Shown: piece after piece, positions 1 through 9,649 of the stretch
Position numbering within the stretch: the stretch's first letter is position 1
Layout: each line of letters starts with the position of its first letter
Origin: Endomychus coccineus
Taxonomy: Eukaryota; Arthropoda; Insecta; Coleoptera; Endomychidae
Direction: 5' to 3'
Length of the DNA stretch: 64,000 nt
Assembly: GCA_958510875.1 (NCBI GenBank)
Contig: OY294067.1
Span: forward strand, 147,159,743-147,223,742
Notes under the pieces: model-generated
Databases searched by the model: none
Seen by the model: only the letters and a program-made list of their open reading frames with translations
Told to the model about the DNA's origin: nothing
Position numbers and translations under genes: made by a program

Positions 1-785
1 GCCCAAGCGAAACAATACTCATCATAATTTTTAACATTGATAACAGCATGTTTATTTGCAATTTCTTTAGGAAGAACTATATAGGAAGATCCCGAATTAA
101 TTACCTCATGTTTATTGATATTTATTTGCAGACTTACTATATTTCTGAGACTCCAATTTGAATCTTTCTCTTGGAATTCTTCTAATTTTGTAGAAAGTTT
201 CTCAATAATATTATCTTTATACCATTCTAATAAATTCGTTGTATTATCTATTCCTATTGGTCGTGTATGAAAATATTTAAAATCTGTCTGAATAAGTTCA
301 TCGTTAACGTTCCCTTTAATGTACTCGCCACAAAATGTTGAATTAACTTTAATAAAATTATATTCATGAAGGATTTTGGAGATTCTAGTATTGAAAAGAT
401 GAAAAGCATCATATAAAAAATTAATTGGGTCTAAATGCGAAATATTGATAATCAATCCAGTTCTTATTCTACATTTAAAAGCAGACTGTCCATCCTCCCA
501 TCTGATTCTATCACTGCGATTCTTATTTGATATAGATGGTTTATCTCTAATTTGTAAAAAAATTTTGAAACGCTTTATATGACCGATATTTGTCTGAAGT
601 TGATTCTTATTAGCTAAATTCAAATCATCTTTCATCAAATGTCTCGAGAACGTACGGATATATTTCGTACAAAAATCTATCCATTTCGTTGTTTCCTGAG
701 GGGGGAATTTTGACTTATACAAATCTTTTTGAGCCTGATCGATGATTTTAACAATTTCGGTGCTAATCTTTGAAATAGAGTCCAT
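1..785 (-). CDS. N-terminal part of a large virus-like/self-synthesising-element protein (runs off left edge)
   Basis: Reading leftward from an ATG at 785, the frame stays open for 261 codons to the window edge with no stop, so this is an intact but partial ORF. The protein is hydrophilic. It has an arginine-rich stretch with W-E-D-G then C-R-I-R-T-G-L-I-I-N near residues 108-128, an LEEFQEKDSNW segment near 211, V-N/I-N-K repeats and a YCFAWA motif at the edge. I recognise it as a recurrent, multi-copy family of uncharacterised arthropod and cnidarian proteins. From memory, longer members continue into a protein-primed family-B DNA polymerase and an endonuclease; that part is outside the window, so this is inference. 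It lies 60 bp downstream of a co-oriented small ORF. It could instead belong to another DNA transposon class. Confidence 0.55.
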   Translation of the reverse strand, partial: MDSISKISTEIVKIIDQAQKDLYKSKFPPQETTKWIDFCTKYIRTFSRHLMKDDLNLANKNQLQTNIGHIKRFKIFLQIRDKPSISNKNRSDRIRWEDGQSAFKCRIRTGLIINISHLDPINFLYDAFHLFNTRISKILHEYNFIKVNSTFCGEYIKGNVNDELIQTDFKYFHTRPIGIDNTTNLLEWYKDNIIEKLSTKLEEFQEKDSNWSLRNIVSLQININKHEVINSGSSYIVLPKEIANKHAVINVKNYDEYCFAW

Positions 786-845
786 GATAATGATAGAACA
801 AAAATCTTACTTTACACCCACCACTTTGAAGTCTGCGAACGCCCC

Positions 846-1151
846 CTAAATCTCTCGGAACTCGATTTTTGCTGCTGGATTCGATTTCCCAAAATGTTCC
901 TCTCCTCTATAAATCAGTCCTATGCATTGTTTTTCATTGATGCGATCCAACAGAGGTTTGAGTAGTGGTGTTAAACGTTTTGGGAGGAAAACACCAAAAT
1001 CGTCAATCTCTGCTAGCACAGATTCTCCAAACCGGGTGTTGACAATTTTCGCATTAGTTATCTTATAAACTTTACCTTCTTCGAGCTGGTTAACTTTTTT
1101 CGTAGGAAATCTCTGTAATAGAGAACACGAGTTTAATGCTTCCATGCTCAT
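846..1151 (-). CDS. 101-aa OB-fold-like small protein, candidate ssDNA-binding partner
   Basis: An intact ORF of 101 codons on the same strand as, and 60 bp upstream of, the large left-edge ORF. Residues 25-60 show the alternating pattern of an OB-fold start: a short GKVYKI strand, a T-R-F-G turn, then V-L-A-E-I-D-D-F and a VFLPKRL strand. A basic C-terminal half ends in KIEFREI. I know this pattern from many small uncharacterised insect proteins, but I cannot assign a proven function. Single-stranded DNA binding in replication of the same element is inferred from fold and neighbour. The ATG at 1151 gives M-S-M-E; the ATG two codons on is an alternative. No hydrophobic segment is present. Confidence 0.5.
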   Translation of the reverse strand: MSMEALNSCSLLQRFPTKKVNQLEEGKVYKITNAKIVNTRFGESVLAEIDDFGVFLPKRLTPLLKPLLDRINEKQCIGLIYRGEEHFGKSNPAAKIEFREI

Positions 1152-1170
1152 TATGATATGAATATCTATA

Positions 1171-1757
1171 ACAAGGATAAATATTACTCAAAAGAATTCG
1201 GTATATTTTCAAAACATCGATCGAGAGAACAATAGTGGTAATAATCGGTGTGAATCTGAGTGTACAATAGTAAGTAAATGTAATAATCGGTGTGAATTTA
1301 AGTGAAGAGCTAGCTTGTTGACATGAAGTTAATTTGAAATGAACCAATTTGAAATAAAAGTTCCCTAAATCGAGTTTATTATCATACGAATCATATTCAT
1401 TTGAAGTTAATTTGAAATATATCAACTTGAAATGAGAGTTTTCTCAATCAAATAATAATATAGACTTACCACAAATTGAACAAGGATAAATATTACTCAA
1501 TAGAATTCGGTATATCTCCAAAACATCGGTCGAGAAAACAATAGTGGTAATAATCGGTGTGAATCTGAGTGTACAATAGTAAGTAAATGTAATAATCGGT
1601 GTGTGAATTTAAGTGGAGAGCTAGCTTGTTGACAATTTGAAATAAAAGTTCCCTAAATCGATTTTATTATCATACGAATCATATTCATTTGGAATATATC
1701 AACTTGAAATGAGAGTCTTCTCAATCAAATAATAATATAGACTTACCTCAAATTGCA
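1171..1757. repeat. 309-bp tandem duplication upstream of the left-edge ORFs
   Basis: Two copies (about 1171-1479 and 1480-1757) begin with ACAAGGATAAATATTACTCA and are roughly 90% alike by eye; the second has small deletions. Each copy contains TAATAATCGGTGTG twice, giving four iteron-like motifs. Each copy ends with a minus-strand GGTAAGT (1464-1470 and 1741-1747), a good splice donor. The block lies directly upstream of two leftward ORFs, so a duplicated promoter or leader exon is a reasonable inference. Confidence 0.75.
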
Positions 1758-2174
1758 CCACACAAAAAACACGAGTTGCACGTTAGAGAATCAAATGTGT
1801 AATGATTAAATTATATTCGAGACAATACCATTTCCACCTTCTTATCTACGCTGCGCGCGATTCCTACAGTTGCCTACGTGACACATTCCCACGATAATTT
1901 GCTGAGTTATCAATATCAGCACAAGAAACAGTTTACGTTTTCATTTTGTTGTTGATAAGATTAATATTTCAAACTAAGCATTTCTCGTAGATAAAATATC
2001 AACCAATCAGTTGGTTGCAAAACAAAGTGTTATCTGTTTCCGTTTAAAATTGAATACAATGACTCTATTATCTACCACACACAAGTTACGACTTGTTGAT
2101 GACAGGAAACCTCATTGATAAGATTAATATTCCAAACTAAGCATTTCTATTTATACGTAGACCAAACTCGCAAT

Positions 2175-2375
2175 CACGCTATCTAGCCGATAACGTTATC
2201 TACCCGATAACACTAATTACACACATCGCCAGCATGGGTGACTCACAATCACTGATAACGCTATCTACCCGATAACGTTATCTACCCGATAACACTAATT
2301 ACACACACTGGATGCCAGACCGAGTCACTGATAACGCTATCTAGCCGATAACGTTATCTACCCGATAACATACAT
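2175..2375. repeat. Array of GATAACGTTATC palindromes (about 75-bp unit, three copies)
   Basis: Three units of about 75 bp each hold a block reading CTATCTAnCCGATAACGTTATC followed by TACCCGATAAC; the perfect 12-bp palindrome GATAACGTTATC is the centre. Two of the three units are followed by ACTAATTACACACA and two by an ATCGCCAGC-type spacer. Clustered short palindromes beside the left-edge ORFs could be an origin, a terminal repeat or a binding array. Nothing in the sequence decides between these. Confidence 0.7.
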
Positions 2376-2431
2376 CGCCAGCGCAGACCGGAAGTGGAGA
2401 CCTGATAATAGCAAACATCGGAGCACAGACC

Positions 2432-2451
2432 GGAAGTGACGTCACACTTCC
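2432..2451. repeat. Near-perfect palindrome with a CRE-like TGACGTCA core
   Basis: GGAAGTGACGTCACACTTCC is almost self-complementary, with TGACGTCA in it. The half motif GACCGGAAGTG also occurs about 40 bp earlier (2387-2397). It marks the outer side of the palindrome array and could be the outer limit of the left-edge element, or simply a chance cAMP-response-like site. Confidence 0.5.
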
Positions 2452-3572
2452 TGTCCCAAAGGTAGTCAACTGTATCTACTTTCAACTACAGAATCATTAC
2501 CATACATGACCTAATAAATAAAAAAAACATCTTTCATAATGTCGTGAAGATTTATTTAGTTATAATATGGAAAACAAGTAACATATACATATTCAAAATT
2601 AAGTAAGCTATAGAAGAAATATATCTATAAATATCAAAATGCTCAAATAGAAATAATATAGCTATTTCTTGGAGTGGTTCGAAAAAAAAGAAGCATGTCC
2701 TTTTTCAAAATTATTAATCTAATTCTACTACCATATAACCCAAACCTGGATTTTTCCTGAGCCAGAGATTGAATCCGATTCTGATTGTGGCTCAAGATGC
2801 TAAATATAAAGAAGAAGAAATGGAAACTACATAAATGAACAGTTATTGTTATTCAGTGGTGAACTTCTCGTATTGTCGCAGATGCCAAATCGCTAGCTTA
2901 CCTTTTGTGTTATAATAATAAACATTAGCAAAATATTCCAGTTTGTAAAGAAAATAAAAGTGATATAAACAGGGTTTTAGTTCATAGCATTAATGTTTAT
3001 AGTTACAAATTAGATTATAGGTCATCTTAATTTTAAACTTAAATTTTACCAACAGAGGAACATTATTATATAATATTAGTTACTGTTACTGTTAAAAATA
3101 CAAATTCTTCGGGAATAAAAGTAAACATTGTTCTGAAATGTCCTGCCTATCCTTCACATATTTTAATAAATTTTTCAGATTTCTTTAACCTTTGCATTCA
3201 TTCTGCGATTCCTTGTAGTCAAGTATTTGATTACTATTTATTGCTTATCAATAGTATGCTTTGCAATTTGAAAAATTATATTCATGTTAGGGCGTGACGG
3301 TATAGGACAGAAAAGATGTTATAAATGTACTAAGTAATATAATCAACCAACTTTCTGGTTCATTTACAGGTTGTTCTTCATTGATCCTAAATGAGGTGCC
3401 CTCACAACAAATAATGTTTGCATCATCACTAGTAAAAACATAATAATAACAACATATATCCAGCTAAAAATTATGACAAATTCATATTGTGTACTGATTT
3501 CTAAGTTCTTTGGGTTTCACCTTACGTTTAAAGACATTCGTCAGAAAATTTAAAATACTAGGAGGAACTTAC
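2452..3572. other. AT-rich non-coding stretch, nothing recognised
   Basis: No ORF of note, no clear repeat and no TE terminus. It may be intron or downstream sequence of the THAP-like exon that follows. Confidence 0.5.
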
Positions 3573-3710
3573 ATGGTCTTTTACTGATTTCTTTCCAAAT
3601 GAATACACGAAATCATTTTCTGTAAAGTGTTCACTACAAAGATAATAATTTTGTTGGGCAGGAAGTTTTTTCTCTTCATTGCTATTACTCATTTTTGTTT
3701 CAATTTTCAT
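3573..3710 (-). CDS. Candidate host exon with THAP-like zinc-finger segment
   Basis: On the minus strand a pyrimidine tract ending TTTTCCTTCAG precedes 46 open codons that end at a GTAAGT donor (3572-3567), giving a 138-nt phase-0 exon. Residues 22-33 read YYLCSEHFTEND, followed by a F and a lysine-rich K-K-S-V-K-D stretch. The C-S-x-H-F...DF core is the hallmark of the second half of THAP DNA-binding domains. The first cysteine pair and the AVP box must lie on other exons, which I could not place with confidence. It could be a host THAP gene or a domesticated/relic P-element-type gene. Confidence 0.4.
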
Positions 3711-4567
3711 CTGAAGGAAAACTGAAATGAACAGTAATTATTACACTATTAGTTTCTATTTTCCATTGTAAATAGTCGATTAAAATTGTACTTCTAACGT
3801 CTACGTTTTAATTACATTATTGTGAATTGAGTATCTACTACCGCTATCCAGTATCTACTAAACTTGTAAATACCAGTAAAAACTAGGTCTTCCCTTTTAA
3901 TACCGATTTGTACATCCAAATGCAGAACACGATTTCACCATTGTTAAATCTTAGATTTATTAAAAGTATCCAAGAAGACTAATTAATCAAACACCACTAT
4001 TATAACCTTATTGTCGTCGAAGAGTTATTACACAATATCATTTGATAAAATGAAAGTAAAAAGCCAAACAACTAATCACAACTAAAAAACAAAGCACTAA
4101 AGAAGTTTTCTGTATCAAAATATTGATATTTTCTTTTGAAAACAACATAATATGATAGATTACAGTAACATGTACTCTTATGACTAGAACGATGTTTTGC
4201 CACTTGTCAGCTGTTCTATATGTTGGAGTCAATGAAAATCCCTTATGCGCTATCCATGTATGTATATATAATATCTATGATCTGCCCTGAATGCTTCACT
4301 CCAATAAATTCATATTTCTATGTAGAATCACGTTCTTTAAGTCTAGAAGTCACAGTGCACCAAAATAGTTACAATTACATCTCAGACAATAACAATTAAA
4401 ACCAAGCGGTACATCATGGTATCCCCAATTTCAATTTTCATATTCACGTTCTCGAGTACCTATAGATCGCCTATAAATGTCCTAACATCATATATTGGAT
4501 ACATACGTGCTACAAAATTAAGATCAGGATGTATCGAAGCCATTCAAAATATTTTATCTTATTGCAG

Positions 4568-4735
4568 ATTCAAAAATGAGAGAAATTGAAATGTTGAGAC
4601 TGACCTATAGATTAGACAAGCAAATTGGAGATGTCACCACCTACAAGGCGTATTTCCGTTCAGATATGCCTACCGATAGTGAAACATTCCGAAGACGACA
4701 ACCGTTCAGACATATAGATCACATTAAAGAAAATG
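4568..4735 (+). CDS. Candidate internal exon of an unrecognised protein
   Basis: A TATTTTATCTTATTGCAG acceptor is followed by 168 nt of open frame and a G|GTAACC donor. Both boundaries fall after codon position 1, so the exon is symmetric (phase 1-1), as expected for a genuine cassette. The 56-residue product is charged (K/R/D/E-rich, R-R-R-Q near its end) with no membrane segment or known motif. Splice logic supports it better than homology does. Flanking exons were not found, so the gene is unnamed. Confidence 0.35.
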
Positions 4736-5389
4736 GTAACCTTTATTATTATTATTGAGAAGTAATGTTAGTGGATACTAGTTACTGAAAGATAAAAACA
4801 TATCATAGACATAGAGATGATCCTGTTGATCATATGAAAATCAATGAATTGTCAGTGATGGTTATTGACATCGAGAACTGAACTTTCCTGAACACGTTTC
4901 TGAGGCTATATCTGTTTCTGTTACGAGTGAATTATCTCAAAATAGAAAAACCATTGTCCAGAAGATCTTATGTTTCTTGTTCACACAAACACGTTTCAAA
5001 AAAGAGTATTAATATTTACTATTTGAATTTCACAATCCTATGGGTTTCTGTTTCCACTTTATTGAATTGTTTTGCGATTTGTCGAATTTGTAGAATAAGT
5101 AGATTGGAATGCAAGCTTTAACGTCGCGGTGCTTCCTAAAGACCGCAGGGAAAATTGCTTATGAAGATTTAAATTTTCGATGAGTTCTTATTCTAGTTCT
5201 TGTAATAACAATTGATGTAATTTGTCAAGGGAGGTTCTTTCCAATCGTAATTTCCCAACGCGTAGAGTTGGTAACTAGTCTTATATCTTCTAGGGTTATA
5301 GGATGCACTACGATGAATTGACCCTATAAGTGTAAGTTGGTATTGCAGTGTAGCATGCTGGTGGGATGGTAAATAAATAGGTTCTTTTT

Positions 5390-6460
5390 AGTATAGCCAA
5401 TCAGTTTGAACTTTTTGAGATTCTGGGAAAATGCCGTTGTAATATGCATCGTTGATTTCTTTTATAATTTGTTGCTTTACGTGCACTGGAACTTGATGGC
5501 AGTTGGTTAAAGTTGTTTTGGTTGACACTAGCGATGGTAAGTGGTTTCTCAGCACGAGTAGTTTGGCGTCAGGTCGATGCCCTCTTCGTAGTGATAATGG
5601 TTTTCCATGTTGCTCAGGGTTAGGTAGGAAGAGGGTGAATTTATATGGACTGCTTCCTGTTTGGTATTGAGTAGAGGTGGTAATGGTAAAAAATGTTCGG
5701 GTGAACTAAAGGAAAATCAAGTGAAGATATCATTTTTTCGTTAGTTATAAAGACATATGCTTCTACTATCCTGTAAAAATTCAGATATTCTTCTTCGAGG
5801 AAGAGTAATTATGCATAGTCATGAGACTTGTGCAAATCATTTACAATTTTAAATCGCTGGGTGTAACAATAATACTATGATGTACAGTTTTCGAATAAGC
5901 AAAACTTACTGCATATTCGATTCCAGAAATGAAGTTGAAAAGTGAATCAAAATTGAATTTGATCTCGTCTAATATGGTTGATAAATAATGAGAATATAAC
6001 GATTCATTAATGGCCTTCCTCAGTTCCTCGATTTTTTGTTCGATTAGATTCTGATTGTGTGTAATAGCTGTCATTGTTCTATTGATGTTGTTTATTTATT
6101 TGAAGTTAGCTATATGTGTTAACTCACCATTTTATAATATGTTTCTGGACTAGTCTCAAGTTTGGAAATACTACCCTAAATTTATTTTTCCTTAATCTAA
6201 ATTCCTTCTGAAGAATTTGATTAAAGAGCCAGCAGAGTTGATTAGACCTCTATTTGTTCTTCGTTTTGGAAAGAGGGAATTACATTTTTGATTAATGGTA
6301 CTTACTTCTTTTTTGAATGTGTGTAGACATTATACAAGTCGTCCCTGATAGAATTTGTTTTATTGATTAATTTACCCACTTGATCATAACGAGTAGTTAT
6401 GATCGGACTTGTTATCTTAAATGGTAAACTTGAATGTAATATAGAAAAGTATGGGATTCA
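5390..6460 (-). pseudogene. env: Degraded insect-retroelement envelope (baculovirus F-like) gene
   Basis: Read leftward from about 6460 the fragments follow env order. At about 6270-6200 there is a furin-type R-x-x-R followed by GLINSAGSLIKFF, the fusion-peptide style of F-like envelopes. At 6074-5841 a 77-aa open piece ends in a helix with A-V-S-F-A-Y-S-K and H-H-S-I-I-V-T-P-S-D-L, matching the family's heptad/'HPSI' region. At about 5810-5660 another piece contains a HYHLYSIPN block. Stops and frame changes separate the parts. No matching gag-pol was found beside it, so the parental errantivirus-like or BEL-type element is lost or outside recognition. Confidence 0.6.
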
Positions 6461-8178
6461 ATTTTGATTATAGCAGTTCTGAGCTTGAAGGGAAGGATAC
6501 GAGGGTTATTTTTGAGGTTATGAATCTGAACTTTCTGTAGATTATAATCAATTTTTATAAATTCTTTTCATTTATACGGAAATTAAACTAGTTTTGGACA
6601 TCAAAATCGAATTCTGTGATATACTTCATCTAACGTGATAAAGCTTGTTTGGTTTATTATCAGTTGTTAATGTCGTGGTAAATGATACTTGAATCTGCGT
6701 CTTGCTTTGAGAGTACAAATTGTATTCTGTGGTATAACCGAAACATTTGGCTTCTATAAACAAGTATAAAAAGCTACCCTCACTGTAAGAGGAAACATTA
6801 ACATTTTATTCCAGACCAATAAAGTCTTTCCACGTGGCCCATTTGCGAAATATCATGGCAGAGACGGAAAAGTGCCAAATTTTACGTTAAAGCAGAACTT
6901 CACAAAATTCCATAAATTTCAACGTTTCTGAACAACCTTAAGCTGCTATCAGAAATTCGGAGCTAATGTCAACATTATCTTCCCTGCATTCTCTTCGGGA
7001 AGTTTTCAAGTAGTAGCACTCCGAATGTGAAAGATTTATAATCTACTTAATTTTCCCGAATTATTGAAATTTTTTAGTCTTCGTTTTTGGAAATGAGATG
7101 ACTAGACGCAGTTAAAAACAAATTTCCTCTTCCGAAAGAGTCTATTTTTGATTTACTGGCTACAGATATCTATATTCTGATTCAGAAGATTTGGAAGCTT
7201 AGGTATTTCTATTTAAATCCGATATACATGCCGAGTAATGAATATCACCTTGACAGAATTATAAATGCTTTCAGCAGCACATATCACATATCGCTAACTA
7301 AATACTCGATCTTCTGCGGGAACAATTTCAAGATAGATAACATCAAAAAAAGGTAACAATAACATGCCTCCAACGTTCTGTGATCTGAGGTCTCAGACTT
7401 CTTCCTATGGGGTTTCTTGAAGGAAAAATCAAAAATATAGTTGCCGCCATACGAAAAAATTATGGCAAATATCCCCTCAAGAATGATATCATGTCAAAGA
7501 TTCAGAGGATCAACCGAAATGACAAACAGCAATCTTTAGAAATAAAATTATCATAGGATCTGAGCGTCTATTTCAATTTGTGATTTGAAAACCCTCAAAA
7601 ACAAACTTCCTTCTTTCCCGATATTGCGAATGAATAATTCATTCTAAAACACTTACCACTTTAATAGATTATAGAACACGATCATCTCGGCACACTCATT
7701 CCAAAAAGGATTCTAACCTAATAAGATAGTATATATTAGTCATTGGCTACTATCACAGACAATTACTCCTGAAATTCAAATGCTATCATGGGTGGCATAG
7801 TAGAACGTGGATCGGAACATTCCATATAATATTATGTATCGCGGCCCGAGCACGTTAAATCGACATATTCCCTAACCTAATAGAAATTCTTACATTCGAA
7901 GTAGCAAATTGTTTTGGAATATAGTGTAATAAACTGTTTTATCCTATGTGAACGATAACTAGAAGGTGTAAATCATCGGTTAAAATACCGATTATAAAAT
8001 ACGAATTGCTATGACAAGCTGTTGATTTTTTCTGTTTTCTTCTCCATTTTGTATGGAATTCCAAGCATGCATACAAACGGAACGGAATGTTCAAGTATTA
8101 GTGTGGTAACTAGGAGTGTTTAATTATTCTATCAGCGGAGCCCGAGAATCAAAATATGTCTTATCAATTATTGCATAA
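6461..8178. other. Non-coding AT-rich stretch, nothing recognised
   Basis: Scattered short frames only; no terminal repeats, domains or splice-supported exons noticed. Confidence 0.5.
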
Positions 8179-8759
8179 TTGAATTCCACTGTTCTGAAAG
8201 TACAAGTAGAACCCAAAGATATCAACAATTTCTGCACCCTAGGCAAAGCACCGACAGGCCTACTTCAAATCGAATTTGTGGCTTATTTGATGAAATATAA
8301 TATTTTGAAAAACTGTGAAAAAAGGGAAAATATAAGTATAATACCATTTCAAACTGCCAAGCAGAGGCAAGAACCGAAAATCTTGAGGAAGCACTCACTA
8401 CTACCAAAACTGGATACAGCAAACAACTGTTACAAGTTGTAACAAATTATTCGTAAAGGCAAAGCTCACGAGGCTGCTGACTTGATTCATCAAGACGAAG
8501 TATCAGAATCGAAATAAAATACTAAACTTAATATAGTTGTCCAGCAACTCCAGAAACGACAAGGGAAGTGGACACAGCACAGGAAAATCAGAAAATGTAT
8601 ACAAATGAGCCATACGACAATATGGATAACATAACATCGGTAGGAAACAATTCCAGGATTCAAAACAAACCAATTACACGTCAACAAGATCAAAACGACC
8701 ACTCGAAGCGAAGAAAGAATAGTACGAAGAAGTTTATTAAGTTTGTGAGTGTTTGAATT
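8179..8759 (+). pseudogene. LINE ORF1-like relic
   Basis: The frame from 8179 (no ATG) encodes an 87-aa piece with D-I-N-N-F-C-T-L-G-K, then EFVAYLMKYNILKNCEK and Q-R-Q-E-P-K-I-L-R-K-H. This is the order seen in the RRM/C-terminal part of ORF1 proteins of insect endonuclease-reverse-transcriptase LINEs (YRLG ... ILKN ... isI ... LRKH). A shifted frame continues to a stop at 8757-8759 through a basic, Q/N-rich tail ending KRRKNSTKKF. No ORF2 follows, so this is an isolated, decayed fragment. Confidence 0.5.
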
Positions 8760-9030
8760 ATTAGTATTTTCCTCTATTATTTTGTCTTTCTTTTTATCAT
8801 TCATAACAATTTATTTTTCTCTCTCACGTTTGAAAATGGATTGTTCGGGGTTTATGAACTAGGACATATGTTTGTTGTCGCTCAACGGGATAATGTTCTT
8901 AAATAGCCCTTCTTCACTATATCGAATAGTTTTGGCATTAAGAATGTGTAAATTCGTTTTAACGTATAAATTTACGGAAATAAGACCACTGATTTACACT
9001 AAATAAACAATGAATGTTTTTATTATCCAC
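8760..9030. other. AT-rich spacer, nothing recognised
   Basis: Separates the LINE ORF1 relic from the Penelope-like element; no coding or repeat signal seen. Confidence 0.5.
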
Positions 9031-9039
9031 TATTGCTTA

Positions 9040-9075
9040 GATATGTTTCAACACACATCACTGTCATCATCTGAG
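9040..9075 (-). ncRNA. Hammerhead-ribozyme-like motif of PLE-1 (degenerate)
   Basis: On the minus strand CAGATGA (9073-9067, one base off the CTGATGA core) is followed 17 nt later by GAAAC (9049-9045). Hammerhead ribozymes in Penelope terminal regions are known. The core is mutated and stem III/cleavage site was not verified, so activity is unlikely. Confidence 0.35.
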
Positions 9076-9241
9076 CTGAGTTATAAACTGAAGTTACATT
9101 GACAGAGAACGGCTTTATACTACTCGTATAATGACTATATTTATTAAGTGGAGGGGAATACCAATAGTTACAGAACATTTCAAGAAATACTGAGGAAATT
9201 ATTAATAATTGGTGAATGATAAATGAACAGTTGAAACTACT

Positions 9242-9649
9242 TTATTTTGTCTTTAACGTGTCCCTTCCGTTCGATTTGTAAGATTTCGGGATCGTGAGTG
9301 AAACAATGGTTATGCTTGATTAGATGATTAGCCTACGTCGAATCGTTCTTTTTCAATCTGTGGCTCCTCACATGTTCTTGAAATCTCTGGTAAAAGCTGC
9401 AACCTGTTTCGCCAATATACCAAGCATTACAGCCATCACAACGTTACTTATAAACTCCACATGTTTTAAATTTCTATTTGTTCTAGAATTATTTATCAGT
9501 TTGTGCAAATTGTTAGACGGTTTATACGTGACTGTTTTTTTGTGTTGCCATAGGAATTTTGAAATATTGTTCGTTGGTTTCCCGATATATGTTAAACTAA
9601 CATATTGAAGTTCTGTTTCGATTTTTGTTGAGGATATATTGGAGTTCAC
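9242..9649 (-). pseudogene. PLE-1 linker and GIY-YIG endonuclease region, frameshifted
   Basis: A 93-aa frame from 9649 has SLTYIGKPTNNISKFL, V-T-Y-K-P-S-N-N-L-H-K-L-I-N-N-S and N-L-K-H-V, the conserved Penelope RT-to-endonuclease linker. In the neighbouring frame the segment around 9430-9330 reads Y-I-G-E-T-G then FYQRFQEHVRSH, the GIY-YIG core, followed by an in-frame stop. A frameshift therefore splits linker from nuclease. The nuclease would nick target DNA for target-primed reverse transcription. Confidence 0.75.

Noticed and set aside
4038..4232. 64-codon minus frame with hydrophobic stretch
   Set aside because: No splice or homology support; AT-rich sequence easily gives such frames.
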